Below, piece after piece: positions 11,716 to 22,638 of a stretch of 64,000 nt of DNA. The notes below the pieces were generated by a model that saw only the letters and a list, made by a program, of their open reading frames with translations, was not told the DNA's origin and did not search any database. Positions within the stretch are counted from its first letter, which is position 1; each line of letters starts with the position of its first letter. A program made the position numbers and the translations under genes. Origin of the DNA: Phymatolithon calcareum (Eukaryota > Rhodophyta > Florideophyceae > Hapalidiales); assembly GCA_977006965.1 (NCBI GenBank), contig OZ345370.1, positions 1,054,001 through 1,118,000 on the forward strand, read 5' to 3'.

Positions 11716-13473
11716 TCACTTCGAGTTAAAGCAACCACTGAACAAGTTTGCGATAAAACTCTTTTTCTTCGCCTTGGCGCCATTTGGTCCTTGTGCGTCC
11801 TCACCGACTTTCTGGAGCATCTCCTTTTCATCAGCGGTCTCTTCGGATGAACTTGTTTCCACGAGAGGAGGAGGCTCTTTTTCCAATCGCCTCTTTGCCC
11901 GTATGCTCCCTCCCTTGCTCGCTTGACTATACAAAGCCAAAGCGGCTTCTACATTTTGCTCAGCTCCAAGACCGAATTCGTAAACAAGAGCAATTATAAA
12001 CATTGACTCAGATGCACCTTCCTTCATCAATCTCAAGTGCGTCCTAATTAATTCTGCAATCTCATTCTTCGCCTGGACTGCATCAGCGAAAATTTCCTTC
12101 GCTCTTTCCTCGTCCGCATCTACTCCAACCCCATGCGTGTAGCACCATCCCAAATTGTACTTGGCCATGATGTCGCCCATATCGGCAGCTTTTTGATATA
12201 GCGCAAATGCTTTCATCTGGTCTTCAACAACCCCTCTGCCAGTTTCGTACATCTCACCGAGATTAGAAATGGCAATTTCAATATTCTGTGCGGACGCCTT
12301 CTCGAAAAGTGAAGCGGCCATCTTGAAATCTTGTTCCACTCCAATGCCCGTGAGATAGTAAAATCCAAGGTTGCATTGTGCGCAAGGATTGTTCAATTCA
12401 GCTGCTTTCTTGTACCATTCCGTTGCTTCGGCACGATTCGCAGTTGTTCCCGTTGCTTCCTCAAGACAGTAGGCAAGAGAAAACATAGCCTGTGAATTTC
12501 CATCCTCCGCAGCCACTCGGAACAATCGAACAGCTTCCGCTTCGTCCTTTTCGACCCCAACGCCCAGAAGATAGCTATACGCGAGACTGCAACTGCACGA
12601 CGCATCACCGTCACGAGCACCCCGTTCAAAAATGTCAAACGCCTTCTTTTCATCCTTCTCTACTCCCCCAAGTCCTTTTTGGTAGCAGTAACCAACTTTA
12701 AACCGTGCTGTTGGAACGCCTTCATCGGCAGCTTTGCGATAGCATTCAAAGGCTTTCTTCTCATCCTTCTCAACACCAATGCCGTCCATGTACATATCAC
12801 CGATATATACTCTGCTCACTTGATCACCAGCGCTTATACCTTGTCGAAATAATTGTGCGGCCTTCTCAAGGTCCACAGACACTCCAGTTCCTTCCTTATG
12901 GCAAAATGCTAACAATCGAATGGAACGCGGGTCACCAGCCGCCATGCCGCGCTCATATAACGATAGCGCGTCCGGGAAGCTTTGAGGTACACCACGGCCC
13001 TCCTCGTAGCATAGGCCAAGCTCACCCATGGCGGCAGCACATTTGGCATCGACCGCGCGTTGAAAGAGGACGGCGGCTTTTTGAGGGTCCTTTGGCTTGC
13101 CGTGGCCTTCGCTGTAACACATTCCCAAACGGAAGTGTGCGGTTGGAATTTGTCTTTCGGAACCTTGTTCGTAGAGCTGTGCTGCCTTCTCTTTGTCTAC
13201 AGGGGTACCGACACCGTTCAATAAGCACCACGCGAGGTCTAAAAGACCATTTTCGGAGCCGGCTGTGTGAGCAAGGAAGTACCAGATAAACGCCTGTCGC
13301 TTGTTAATGGGAACGTTTTGTAAGCCATGGAACGCTTTTTCACCCTCGATGTAAATTTGCTCACCGGTGAGCTTGCGCGCTAGTGCTAGGGAGAGAAGCC
13401 CAGCGGTTTCTGCATCGACGTTGCCGACAAGTTTGCGGAGACTGATGTATTGCTCTTTGACATCATTGGGCAT
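11716..13473 (-). CDS. Sel1-like repeat protein
   Basis: A 585-residue single-exon protein built almost entirely of Sel1-like (TPR-like) repeats of about 36-38 residues from residue ~60 to ~520. Each carries the pattern A-x3-Y/F-x2-A-x3-G/N-x3-A-x3-L-G-x2-Y-x2-G-x-GV-x2-D; examples are LGLCYEEGRGVPQ and YNLGWCYTHGVGVDADEERA. About eleven repeats are visible. No signal peptide or membrane segment is clear. The tail is acidic, then Lys-rich (KAKKKSFIANLFSGCF). Sel1 proteins act as adaptors (for example in ER-associated degradation or signalling), but nothing here tells the partner. Confidence 0.9.
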   Translation of the reverse strand: MPNDVKEQYISLRKLVGNVDAETAGLLSLALARKLTGEQIYIEGEKAFHGLQNVPINKRQAFIWYFLAHTAGSENGLLDLAWCLLNGVGTPVDKEKAAQLYEQGSERQIPTAHFRLGMCYSEGHGKPKDPQKAAVLFQRAVDAKCAAAMGELGLCYEEGRGVPQSFPDALSLYERGMAAGDPRSIRLLAFCHKEGTGVSVDLEKAAQLFRQGISAGDQVSRVYIGDMYMDGIGVEKDEKKAFECYRKAADEGVPTARFKVGYCYQKGLGGVEKDEKKAFDIFERGARDGDASCSCSLAYSYLLGVGVEKDEAEAVRLFRVAAEDGNSQAMFSLAYCLEEATGTTANRAEATEWYKKAAELNNPCAQCNLGFYYLTGIGVEQDFKMAASLFEKASAQNIEIAISNLGEMYETGRGVVEDQMKAFALYQKAADMGDIMAKYNLGWCYTHGVGVDADEERAKEIFADAVQAKNEIAELIRTHLRLMKEGASESMFIIALVYEFGLGAEQNVEAALALYSQASKGGSIRAKRRLEKEPPPLVETSSSEETADEKEMLQKVGEDAQGPNGAKAKKKSFIANLFSGCFNSK

Positions 13474-15125
13474 TGTCCGGGGCGACGGCGATTGTCCAAG
13501 ACGAAGGCCAGGAAGTTTGACAGCATAAAAAGAATGATGTACAAACGAACATCGGCAGAATGACGAACATCAGAATATTGGTCATTTGACGAGTAGGAAA
13601 GTAGGTTATAAGATGTGTTAGAATTCTGGGGACAAAGTTGGATGGGAATTGGAATGCAGTCAAATTTTCAATTATGGAGCGGACATAGAAACGGCGTTTC
13701 CTGTTCTCAGGAGGTAGGGGCAGGGCACCATAAAGCACAGTACCAGAAGGGCCAAAGAGGACTACCTTCAGTATAGTGGGACACAAATTCTCATTTTAGT
13801 TTTGTGTGGATATGCACGCGAACATGCCGTACTTAGCAGCATGCGTTGGTAGCAGGATGACATTTAAAAATGATTCGGGTACTGTAAAATTGAACGGCTG
13901 GACCAATTCGTTTGTCGAGACTACTGTCGCAGGTTCACCAACTAGGAAACTATATTGGGGACCAAGCCGCCTTGCGTTTTTACCTAATTTATGGGAGCTT
14001 TGGGCACACAGCAAAGCCGGTGCACTTGCGTTCGCCTTGCCGATATTTGTAGCCATTAGTAATTTCAGTGCTAGTTAGCTCGTAGCATGCGAGTGTCTCC
14101 CTCTAAATGCCAAATTCGCATATCGTGTGAATAAGGGCCATTTCAGCACCCTGGCATGAACGATACACAAAGATTGTTGCCCATTGCGCACGAGGTGATT
14201 GCGAAGGTTGCGTACGGTGCTGCTGAAGTCTGTGCATGTCTTTGTTCTTGATATAGGCACGAGAAGGTGAGGATCGATATTCGGAATGACGAGGGAACTC
14301 ACATTTTCATTCACAGGATTCAACGTGAAGTACCAACGGATATAACGCATACGGTATAAACTGAATAATCCTTGTGTATACGCAATCTCGTCGCACTAGC
14401 AGTACTGGGATGCAGATTGCGGCAATAGATATTTCAAATCCGTACAAGGCACGAACTGGAAAGCCGGTTGCCAGTGAACAGAGAGACGGGTTTTTGCTTT
14501 ATATGCGAGCAGCATACATGTACTGCAGTGGACAAAGGCCAGACTTGCGGTGGAGGAAATTTTTTAGAAAGTGCAATACCTGCATTACCTTTGCACAGAA
14601 TGTAGACAATATTGCCATGTGCAGTAGGGAGGACAGTATACGTGCCAAGTGACGATTGGGAAATTTGGGAAATTTGGGAAAAAGGTTTTCTCGGCGGGCA
14701 CGCAAGGTCCAGAATTTACTACGATCACATGGAAATTGGCAATGGTGTAGACACCAAAGGTAGAGACCGACACTGCATGGCGAAGCAGAGCCTGTATGTC
14801 GTGTATGACCTTAAAGTAAGCGCACAAATACTATTCTACTCGAAATGTGCGGTGCGCTGTCAAAGTACAAAGCAGATATACTCTCTGCTTCATTCATGAG
14901 TTTGTCCTCCCCCGAAGAATCAGAACAATCCGTCACATTGTTCATTCATGACCGCATGCACTTCCCACAAGCGCCTGCACATACATCGGACAGTTTGTAT
15001 CCTTCTTCTGCGGTAAAGAAATATTTCGCACAGCGCGCAAGACGCTGCTGGAAATCCCCAGGTCCACTTTGCCACATCAGCAAGGTACCCCCAACTCGAA
15101 ACCAGCACGCCGCCATTTTCCATTC
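13474..15125. other. Long region without a recognised gene
   Basis: Several short open frames exist on both strands (for example 13796-14056 minus and 13806-14078 plus), but none has a recognisable motif, and opposing frames cancel each other. A short tandem GGGAAATTT motif occurs at about 14656-14680. I see no RNA gene. Confidence 0.4.
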
Positions 15126-15407
15126 TTAGTATCCTTGTCCTTTGGCATGCCATAAATACCCTTCTCTCACCGGCATTTCTTGAATGGTTTCCGTCTCTTC
15201 TTTGTCAATGACATCGTCCTCATCATCTATCGCCTTTCTCGCCAACCCGCAGCCAATGGCAAATACTGCAACACAAACTCCGATCAAAATGCCCTTCCCT
15301 GCGCAAAGTTTCGCGCACCCTTCCTTCTTGGGGGTGCTATTCGCGTTCGACGTCCCTGCAGCAGCCGCAGTCCCGACTTCTGCTTCAGTGACTGTCTTGT
15401 CTTCCAT
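15126..15407 (-). CDS. Small single-pass membrane protein, hypothetical
   Basis: A 93-residue frame starting at the ATG complementary to 15405-15407 (MEDKTVTEAEVG). It has an acidic/Ala-rich N-terminal part, a Lys-rich turn before the membrane (TPKKEGCAKLC), one hydrophobic helix (GILIGVCVAVFAIGCGLA) and an acidic tail (DDEDDVIDKEETET). The ordered layout suggests a real small tail-region membrane protein, but I recognise no family. The orientation prediction is cytosolic acidic ends on both sides, which cannot be resolved here. Confidence 0.5.
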   Translation of the reverse strand: MEDKTVTEAEVGTAAAAGTSNANSTPKKEGCAKLCAGKGILIGVCVAVFAIGCGLARKAIDDEDDVIDKEETETIQEMPVREGYLWHAKGQGY

Positions 15408-15855
15408 TATCTTCGAGGTATGCGGGTCGTAATAAAGGCTCAAGTCCGCGGCTCTTCAACCGCAGAATCTTGCTCCACCGCAACTCCGGGCGCGTGCCTG
15501 AAGTTCAACCAGGTCTGGTTCATTTGACCTGTCCGATGGCCATAATGGCTCAAATGACGCGTTGTTGTGTGATGCAATTGAATTTGAGCTGCATGCCAGA
15601 TCTTTTCGAGATATTATTGTGTGACGTGTAAAACGTGTATCACATTTTTGTCCGATCATGTGAGCTGCCGAGGCGCACGTCCAACTTGACGGACAGAAGC
15701 TGTACAGTACAGTAGTCCAAAGTCGGCGCCCGAGGCCGAGGCCGAGGCCGAGACAACCGAGACCCTGTTTGTCACACCCGGCGTTGTGGGCCTGCTCGGC
15801 GTGCTCCTCTTATTATCAAGAGCGCAGGGAAGAATCCAGACTTCCTTTCGTCCGT

Positions 15856-17481
15856 ATGCTTCGTACAAGTCGCAAGAAGTCCCCGCACGCCTTCGTACAT
15901 CCCGCTCCCTTCCTTCCACGTTCTGCACGAACCCAACGTGCGCGTTGTATTCGTCCGCTACTGCGAACACGCCGGAATTTTTCCTTATCTATTCCACCAC
16001 TCACGACAGGCTCAGCGACTGCAGTTTTCGCCTCTGAAACGCAACCGACGTCCGCTATTTCAGCTGCTACGGACACGCCATTGAGCACCGTCACCCATGA
16101 AGCAGACCCTTCTGAAGTCACAGGAGCAGGACACAGCAAAGATTTGGCATCGATAGCAGGAAGCTGCGATGCTTCCGAGGAACCAACTCTCAAAGAAGGC
16201 GTGATGCGTCGCGCGCGACGCGTGGTATCTCTCGAGACGCGGCGCAAGATCGCACATGCAATGCTAGGTGTGCCCAAGTCTGCGGCAATGAGAGCAAAGC
16301 TTTCAGCTTCAATGAAGGCGTCAATGAAGACGCGTCCTCCCTGGAACAAGGGCAAATCGCTCTCCTTGGAAACTCGCGAGCGTATGTCTCGTGCTAGGAC
16401 TGGCCGCTCATCGTGGAACAAGGGTCTTCCTCTTTCCGAACATCACAAGCGTGCGATTTCCGCCGCGCGAATGCAAAGCAGTTACAGGGCTTCTCTTGAA
16501 ACGCGTCACAAGCTAAAACTGGCGCGAAGACGACCGGGCGATGCAATCGTCACTGGTGGATCCGCAGCTCGACCACCAGATACCGGTTTTCCGCTTGTAG
16601 AAACGTCAGAAATCAATGCCTTTGTGACACTGCGACGCGCGCTTCGTGGCTGGTCCGATGCATTTGCGGCACGAAGCGGACGGCGTCCCAGTTTGGCTGA
16701 TGTGCGACGGGTCGCTCCGCCGCAAGTTGTGCGCGATTTTGAGCAATACACCATGATGCGCGATCGCATACGCGGGCTTGCTGCGGATGTGTACGGCAGT
16801 GTCAATCCGAAGGATGTGCCGGTTGTACCGCCGGGGGACACGACGAGCGAGCCGAGGAATAATAATTCTGGACGCACGATCATTGTGACGAAGCACGGGA
16901 ACAAGCGCATGGGGTCGCCGCAGGAGATGGAGATGAACCGTGGCGGACAGGGGGCAGGGGAGAACGCGGAGGAGCGGAGGGCGATGGCGGCGTTGGGGGT
17001 AGAGAGCACGAAGGAGGATATGTGGGATGTGTACGACTCTCCTGTGCGACGACCGGATAGAGCGAGCGGATTCGGGATCGACAGAACTCTGTTTGGGGCT
17101 CATGAAATTGGGGAGGGACGGGGGAATCGGGAGCGGCTTTCGATGAATGACTATCGACTTATTGGGAAGTACAGATTGATGGAGAGTAAGGATATTTGTA
17201 CGTTTGTGCAATTACGACGGGAATTGGAGGGATGGTCGAAGGGGTTTCGAGAACGTATGGGAAGAACGCCGAAATTGAGCGATGTTAAGAATGGGGCGGA
17301 TGGAGGGCTGTACACCAAGTTTTGTAAGTACCTTGACATGCGACATAGTATGTCCGGGCTGATGAAAGAGGTGTATGGAACGGATATCGATGACTTGGAA
17401 ACGACAGTGGAAAAGGTGAACGAGGAGGGGAAAAGTGTTCTCGATACGCTGCGATGTAGCGTCAAAATGCATGGCAATTGA
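15856..17481 (+). CDS. NUMOD3-motif protein, probably organelle-targeted
   Basis: A single-exon protein of about 541 residues from the ATG at 15856; the open frame extends upstream to 15769 but lacks a better ATG. The N-terminus (MLRTSRKKSPHAFVHPAP...) is Arg/Ser/Pro-rich, like a plastid or mitochondrial transit peptide. Residues ~115-220 hold several NUMOD3-type DNA-binding motifs with S-x-E-T-R-x-K/R-x-S-x-A followed by WNKGKSLS and WNKGLPLS. The C-terminal half has two copies of a ~60-residue repeat (FVTLRRALRGWSDAF...VYG and FVQLRRELEGWSKGF...VYG). No GIY-YIG or HNH nuclease core is visible. NUMOD3 usually accompanies homing endonucleases; here it may serve in organellar nucleic-acid binding (inference). 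Codon GC rises in the first part. Confidence 0.75.
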   Translation: MLRTSRKKSPHAFVHPAPFLPRSARTQRARCIRPLLRTRRNFSLSIPPLTTGSATAVFASETQPTSAISAATDTPLSTVTHEADPSEVTGAGHSKDLASIAGSCDASEEPTLKEGVMRRARRVVSLETRRKIAHAMLGVPKSAAMRAKLSASMKASMKTRPPWNKGKSLSLETRERMSRARTGRSSWNKGLPLSEHHKRAISAARMQSSYRASLETRHKLKLARRRPGDAIVTGGSAARPPDTGFPLVETSEINAFVTLRRALRGWSDAFAARSGRRPSLADVRRVAPPQVVRDFEQYTMMRDRIRGLAADVYGSVNPKDVPVVPPGDTTSEPRNNNSGRTIIVTKHGNKRMGSPQEMEMNRGGQGAGENAEERRAMAALGVESTKEDMWDVYDSPVRRPDRASGFGIDRTLFGAHEIGEGRGNRERLSMNDYRLIGKYRLMESKDICTFVQLRRELEGWSKGFRERMGRTPKLSDVKNGADGGLYTKFCKYLDMRHSMSGLMKEVYGTDIDDLETTVEKVNEEGKSVLDTLRCSVKMHGN

Positions 17482-17716
17482 GTGAGGAATGGGCACCAGT
17501 GCCTTATTCTGTTGGTAAAGTATTGCATAGACATTATGTAGTGCCATCGATAAAAGTTGGCAAAGTCAGCAAACTTAAATCTTACACAACAGTAGTAGCA
17601 GCAGTTATAGGCAGAAGAGGAAGTTATTCAATTCAATATCGCAAAATATACAAAGCTACAACAAACGAGTCTTGTGCTGCGTTCGGGTTCTGATATCCAT
17701 ACCACAGAGAAGCAAA

Positions 17717-18487
17717 TTACGATTTGCCATCCTCCGCTAAAAGAGAGCGCGTTGCTTTTAAGAACGGCTCAAGAGCCTGCTCGTCTGCCATTCCCGCTGC
17801 GCGGAATCTTACCTTGGCCTTACTATCAAGAAGCAGAGCGTATCCATAAAACCTGTTATCCAACGGCAACAAAGCCTCAAGCGGCTCGCGCGCCCGATCA
17901 TTGAACGCGACATAAAAGTCATGATATCTACAATCCACAGCACGTCTCTGCAATCGTTGCACAAATCCCGAAAGCGCCTGCGCTCCAAAACTCTCGTTTA
18001 TCGTCACATCAAACACCTGTCCGGCCCTCCGTCGATGCGGCGCGGCGGGATGATCATGCAAAGCGTTGAGAAAAGGTCGTCGCCAGCTCGACAACTGCTC
18101 CTCCGCGTACCGCCGAAATGCCACAAGAACGAGCGTGGCCGAAGCATGCGCGGCCTCGTCGTGAATTACAATTCGCTTCGTGGACAGACTGGTCGTCTTG
18201 ATACGCGGGAAGGTCGACGATTCATCGGCAGGTTGCAACTCAGCATCGCATACACCTGTCTCTCCGAGCGTGCGTAGTTCACGCAACTCATCGCCCGATC
18301 GACGAGCGCCGGCAGCGCGAGTGCTGGCTCTCAGCTCACGATTCGTGCACAGGTCGCGCGAGATTTGCACGCTGGATGGGGCGGGGATACTGGCGCAGGA
18401 TTGAAGCACTGGGCGTGGAAAAGTTCTCGACATGGGGCGAGCGCGCAGAACGCTGCGCGCCGCACGGGAGAGCACCGTGCTCGTCAT
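17717..18487 (-). CDS. ATP10: Mitochondrial F1Fo-ATP synthase assembly factor ATP10
   Basis: ATP10 helps incorporate subunit 6 into the Fo sector of mitochondrial ATP synthase at the inner membrane. The 256-residue frame starts at the ATG complementary to 18485-18487 (MTSTVLSRAARSVLRARPMSR), a classic Arg-rich mitochondrial presequence. The family core lies at ~100-255: ATLVLVAFRRYAEEQLSSWRRPF, then VTINESFGAQALSGFVQRLQRR, and the C-terminal block NRFYGYALLLDSKAKVRFRAAGMADE followed by a helix. Length and block order fit the family. Single exon. Confidence 0.8.
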   Translation of the reverse strand: MTSTVLSRAARSVLRARPMSRTFPRPVLQSCASIPAPSSVQISRDLCTNRELRASTRAAGARRSGDELRELRTLGETGVCDAELQPADESSTFPRIKTTSLSTKRIVIHDEAAHASATLVLVAFRRYAEEQLSSWRRPFLNALHDHPAAPHRRRAGQVFDVTINESFGAQALSGFVQRLQRRAVDCRYHDFYVAFNDRAREPLEALLPLDNRFYGYALLLDSKAKVRFRAAGMADEQALEPFLKATRSLLAEDGKS

Positions 18488-19187
18488 GTTCCCTCCCACC
18501 GAGGTCGCGCGCGCGGCGCCAGCAACCCCTACGGTGGGAAGTCAGCTGCGACACTGATGGAACTAGACTTAGATCGGATCAGACTGAAAATGGCGCCTTA
18601 TGATATAACCTGGACCTAGCGAATAGGGCTCGAGTATGTATCCAAGCATCATGTATGTGTATTACAGTGTTCTCTCTGGCTGATGGGTCCTTAATTCATA
18701 GATGCTCATGAATTTTGCTAGAGAGAAAAATGCCATGAAGGCGGTAGGTTTTTTCGTGAGCCGGGACAAAGTGGTGTAAAATGTAAGACATAGCATTCTT
18801 CTATCACGACGATAATGCTGACGATAGAATTAATTGTATCGGTGTTGACAACCTCGATAGAAATGAGCGATGAAAAGAATCTTATCGTGCACGAAAGAAG
18901 AGGTAATATTGTAGCGGGTGTGGCAGAAGCGGGGGACGTGCGAAGGGTTGGAAGTATTGAATGTGGACGCCTTCCCCCTCGAGTGAAGCCGTCACCTGAA
19001 GTCCGTGCGCGAAGTCAAGGCAAACGCGCCCGCCTGGGACTCGGCGAATCGAGAACTCGCCACGCTCGAATTGCCAGACCCAACCTCGCCGTCCCTCGGA
19101 CTTCCTAGAAATCTTTCGAATTTAAGCGGATTTAAGGCAGACGGGTTATAACCGGCACGGCCCAGCTTGGAAAATTTCATCTTATCG
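18488..19187. other. Intergenic region upstream of ATP10
   Basis: No gene recognised. It probably holds the ATP10 promoter at its left end. Confidence 0.4.
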
Positions 19188-19319
19188 CTTTGGAAAGCAT
19201 GCGAACGCGCGAAAGGAACACCAAGCCTCTGGAACCTAATTACACTACTGACTACTGAGTAGCGTAATTAGGTTCCAGAGGCTTGGTGTTCCTTTCGCGC
19301 GTCCGCATGCTTTCCAAAG
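19188..19319. repeat. Large hairpin: 56-bp inverted repeat with 20-bp loop
   Basis: The left arm 19188-19243 and the right arm 19264-19319 are reverse complements with a single mismatch (GAAC versus GTCC in the middle). The loop is built of repeated ACTACTG/AGTAG units. The structure looks like a foldback/MITE-type element or the end of a larger element. Confidence 0.95.
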
Positions 19320-19340
19320 GGAGTAGTGACTACTCCCTTT
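19316..19340. repeat. 25-bp palindrome abutting the large hairpin
   Basis: AAAGGGAGTAGT and ACTACTCCCTTT are perfect 12-base arms around one base. It overlaps the right end of the 19188-19319 hairpin by four bases and reuses its loop motif AGTAGT, suggesting both belong to one element. Confidence 0.9.
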
Positions 19341-20825
19341 AGTAGACACGCGATGTTGCAGGGGTGTAATGAACGACATTATCACCATCGACCTAGGAGC
19401 TCTATAACGGCTCCTTGCGACCTATCCACCGACATTGTCAACACAGTACGGTAAACGACTCTTCCAAGAGAAACCAACGGATTTATCGCAGACACCGACT
19501 AACACTCAACGTACTATTAGTTTAGCGTCGGTTAGTGCCCCCCTTTTTTGCAGGGTGTGCAATTGCTCGCCCCCGCCCTATTTAAACGGCGATCTTGATC
19601 GCATCTTAGACTGAGGCATCGCATCACAGAGATATCACCTCTTTTCAAGATAACCCAACCTTTATCTTTTCACTCCCAGTGATTACACTTTCTACAAGAA
19701 AGGAGACCCCGGGTACCTTAAAAATTTCAGTTAAGTCATCAAAATGTAGCATTAAAAGCACTGCACCTGCGGTTGTGCATGGCACAACGTCTCAACCCCT
19801 TTTGAAATCGCAACATGGTGTAACAGGTATTAGCGCACTCTGTGTACTTCCAAAAGTATGTAGAAATAAAAGACCAAAAGCATCGGCATATCTGAGCCTT
19901 TCGTCGACAGTGCCTATGGAGGCATATATTTAGATGAGCGCGCTGAGTCTTGCTCTGTTCATGGCACATCTGTTTTTTAAGAAATTGATGTGGATCGGAA
20001 TACAAAAGCAAATACATAAAAGCAACTATTCCGACGTTCCAGTGGCGGTAGAACGGAGCCGTGTGGCGCTCGATAGGTTGGCAGGAGACGGAGTGCCATC
20101 AAATAAGCAATGTTATAGGGTGCACGGATGCCAGGTATTTGAAGGGAGCTACACATCGCCTTGTCCAAGCACGGTCCATATTGAAAAATGACATTCAAAA
20201 TACCCGGGTGACTCCCAGCTGACAACCGAAAGGAAAAAAGCACAAGACATTGCTTCAACTTTATACGTCTCAGAAAAGGTCTCACAGTGCCGTAAGGAGG
20301 TACAATTCGACCTCATGAAGGACAGACGATGTCGATTTCATTCAAAATTTGTTGTTACATGCCGAAAGTTTCGTGTTGGATGATCTACTGATCGAACACG
20401 AAATTTTCGGGATGCATCAGAAGTACAACACTACATGTCCAAGTGAACTCATCTTCATCCGATTGTTCATCGTACACTGCCCACGAGCTGACACTCCTTG
20501 CCATATATTATTTCGTGGTCTATTCGCAACGACTTATTGGTTTCTATTGTACACTCCTCTACATGTCGCGCAATCTCTTGATTCACTTCATCGGATATCA
20601 CACAGATCGTAGTTTAGTCTGCACGCGTCGACTCATTGGTACACGCCAGAAAATAGGGCAGTTGATCCTCATCATGAGGATAAACTGTCGCTTTCTGTTC
20701 ATGATGAATGTCCCCAAAGCAGTAATCCCACGTCGTCTCAAAATATCTTCACCGGTATCTTCTCCGAAATTGCACCACCGTCAGCCTTTATTGAAATATA
20801 TATATATGAGAATTACTCACCATGA
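19341..20825. other. Region without a recognised gene, possible promoter at 19565-19600
   Basis: CCCTATTTAAACGG at about 19577 looks TATA-box-like and is followed by a pyrimidine-rich stretch, but no convincing protein follows. The frames at 19679-19933 and 20443-20841 have no recognisable motifs. Confidence 0.3.
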
Positions 20826-20871
20826 TATCCAGACACTTTGACTTTATATATAAAGTAAAAGTGTCTGGATA
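20826..20871. repeat. 46-bp hairpin (21-base arms, one mismatch, 4-base loop)
   Basis: TATCCAGACACTTTGACTTTA pairs with its reverse complement ending at 20871 around a TATA loop. It sits just upstream of the broken C2H2 gene. Confidence 0.9.
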
Positions 20872-21083
20872 CTTGATATATCGGGATGTCAATATTGTAT
20901 CCAAAGAGTCGACTACGCACCGAATCTGCGAGATGAGCCCAAGCAACTCCAAGAGCTTGACGTCATTGTCCGAACACGTGAAAGCTGGACGAAAAATGTC
21001 TTCCAGCTCACGAAGCTCTGTACGTCAATGCCGATCAGCGACTTCCTCTAGCAGCAGCACGAATCCGCGACAGAAGCCCTGAG

Positions 21084-21663
21084 TCTGACTGCAATACCGG
21101 CACTTCTCAGAGGGGATGAGATTCTTCAACGTGCGAAAGAGTCTGCTTCACCAGAACTAACAAGCCTGATCACACCTACGCTTGGCAGCTCTTTAAATCG
21201 ACCAGTTAATGTGCCGGGATCTCCAGTGCCGCCAGATGATGTAGCGTCGTGCGAAGGGTGCTCGACGCCTGTGTTGAGCTATTGGCGCAGTGTGCTTGGC
21301 TCTTTATGCAAGACCGGCGGAAAACGGGATTACAAACCGCCCACTTGCGCCCGACGCTCCATCCAGAAAAGGGGGTTGTCGATGAACGAGAAGAAGTATG
21401 CTTGCGAGACCTGTGGTTTTCGATTCTCGCAGCTCAGAGGTGTTAAGTCCCATGTGCGTACCGTTCACAACAAGCAGAAGCTATTCCATTGCGAAGAAGA
21501 AGGGTGCGCTAAAGCGTACGGACGTCGCGGGGACCTGACTAGACATGTGAAATCTTTCCATGAGGGGCTGAAGCCAAACAAGTGCACTCTGTGCAACTCG
21601 TGTTTTCGGAGGAAAAGCCTTCTTGTTCGTCAACAGAGCAATGTTCATGGCACGAATATCTAA
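21084..21663 (+). pseudogene. Broken C2H2 zinc-finger gene, paralog of 51626-52288
   Basis: The frame from about 21084 matches the intact C2H2 protein at 51626-52288: IPALLRGDEILQRAKES corresponds to VPALLEVAEILESLKRS, then a CEGC-type N-terminal cysteine motif, then three fingers (YACETCGFRFSQ...HVRTVH, FHCEEEGCAKAYGRRGDLTRHVKSFH, and a third). There is no in-frame ATG before the fingers, and a TAG lies upstream with the N-terminal serine-rich part continuing in another frame. The first zinc-binding His of the third finger is replaced (LLVRQQSNVH). The second half of the N-terminal cysteine motif is also altered. Probably non-functional. Confidence 0.75.
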
Positions 21664-22253
21664 CAATGGCCCGATAAGGACGATACTCCGAAATTTGCAG
21701 TCTTCCGATCACGGGCGAGGACACATTTCTCTATCGCTCAGACTTCTCTTCTTCCAATGAGAGCTATAACCATTTAGACAGTGTAGCATAAGCAACTTTC
21801 GGGAAAAAGATTTATACTTTCGGTCAAGAGAAAGACTAGCTTTCGAGAATGCACGAGAAGAACGCCCCGTTTGCAGGAAAAACAGGTTGGAATTCTTCAA
21901 ATTCCTGCACTAGGAGCAAGACGTTCCAACGCGCGAGAGAGTCCAGTTATAGCTACTTAGCAACTGAATTGCCTTCTCCGCGTATTCGTTGAATTGCAAG
22001 TCCGTAAAACAAACCGTAACCTTGAGCAGGACTTTTTACAGATGTGCCATCTCACTGGCAATCTGAAACTGCAGTGTATGTCTCTTGTCGAACAAGACAT
22101 TGGCTTGCAATGTGATCTCGGTCAATGGCAAAACAAGAAGGCTAAGAAAGACACTGACAGCACAAGACTTAGGGGAGATCCTATAGAGCGACCACGTCGG
22201 GTGGCCCCCGCAAGTGTCAGCTCGTAATAACGGACAGACACGACAGTCCAATA
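21664..22253. other. Intergenic region, nothing recognised
   Basis: No gene, repeat or RNA recognised between the C2H2 relic and the tandem repeat. Confidence 0.4.
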
Positions 22254-22447
22254 TCACAGGATGGGAGGCACCATGAGATCGCCAAGTTGGGTCACTGACT
22301 CGCACGTGCGTATCGCGGTAGCCGTTAGACCTAACAGTGATAGACCTGACATCACAAGAGGGGAGGCCCGAGAGATCGCCAAGTTGGGTTACTGACTCGC
22401 ACGTGTGTATCACGGTAGCCGTTTGACCTGACAGTGACAGGATAGTG
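22254..22447. repeat. Two tandem copies of a 97-bp unit
   Basis: The unit beginning TATCACAGGATGGGAGGC is repeated 97 bases later with about ten substitutions. The shared core GAGATCGCCAAGTTGGGT starts at 22275 and again at 22372. The frames through it have no known motif. Confidence 0.85.
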
Positions 22448-22638
22448 TCGGTATTCGTGGGGAGCTGCAATGGGGATATCCTAAGATATCGGCAATGAAA
22501 CGGCTAGAGCAGCTCAAGAAGGCACGCAACTATCTCAAGCAGGAAATTTCAGAGAAATTCTAAAGCCTCGCACACAGCGATTCGCATTTTACATTTATTT
22601 TACATGCAGTTATATTTTTTGTATATTCCTACCTTAAG

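Noticed and set aside
15727-15756. GAGGCC repeats upstream of the NUMOD3 gene as a regulatory array
   Set aside because: Only three to four short GC-rich units; a simple microsatellite explains it.
16606-17211. 201-residue minus-strand frames opposite the NUMOD3 gene
   Set aside because: Antisense shadows driven by GC-rich codons; Arg/Pro/Ser-rich without domains.
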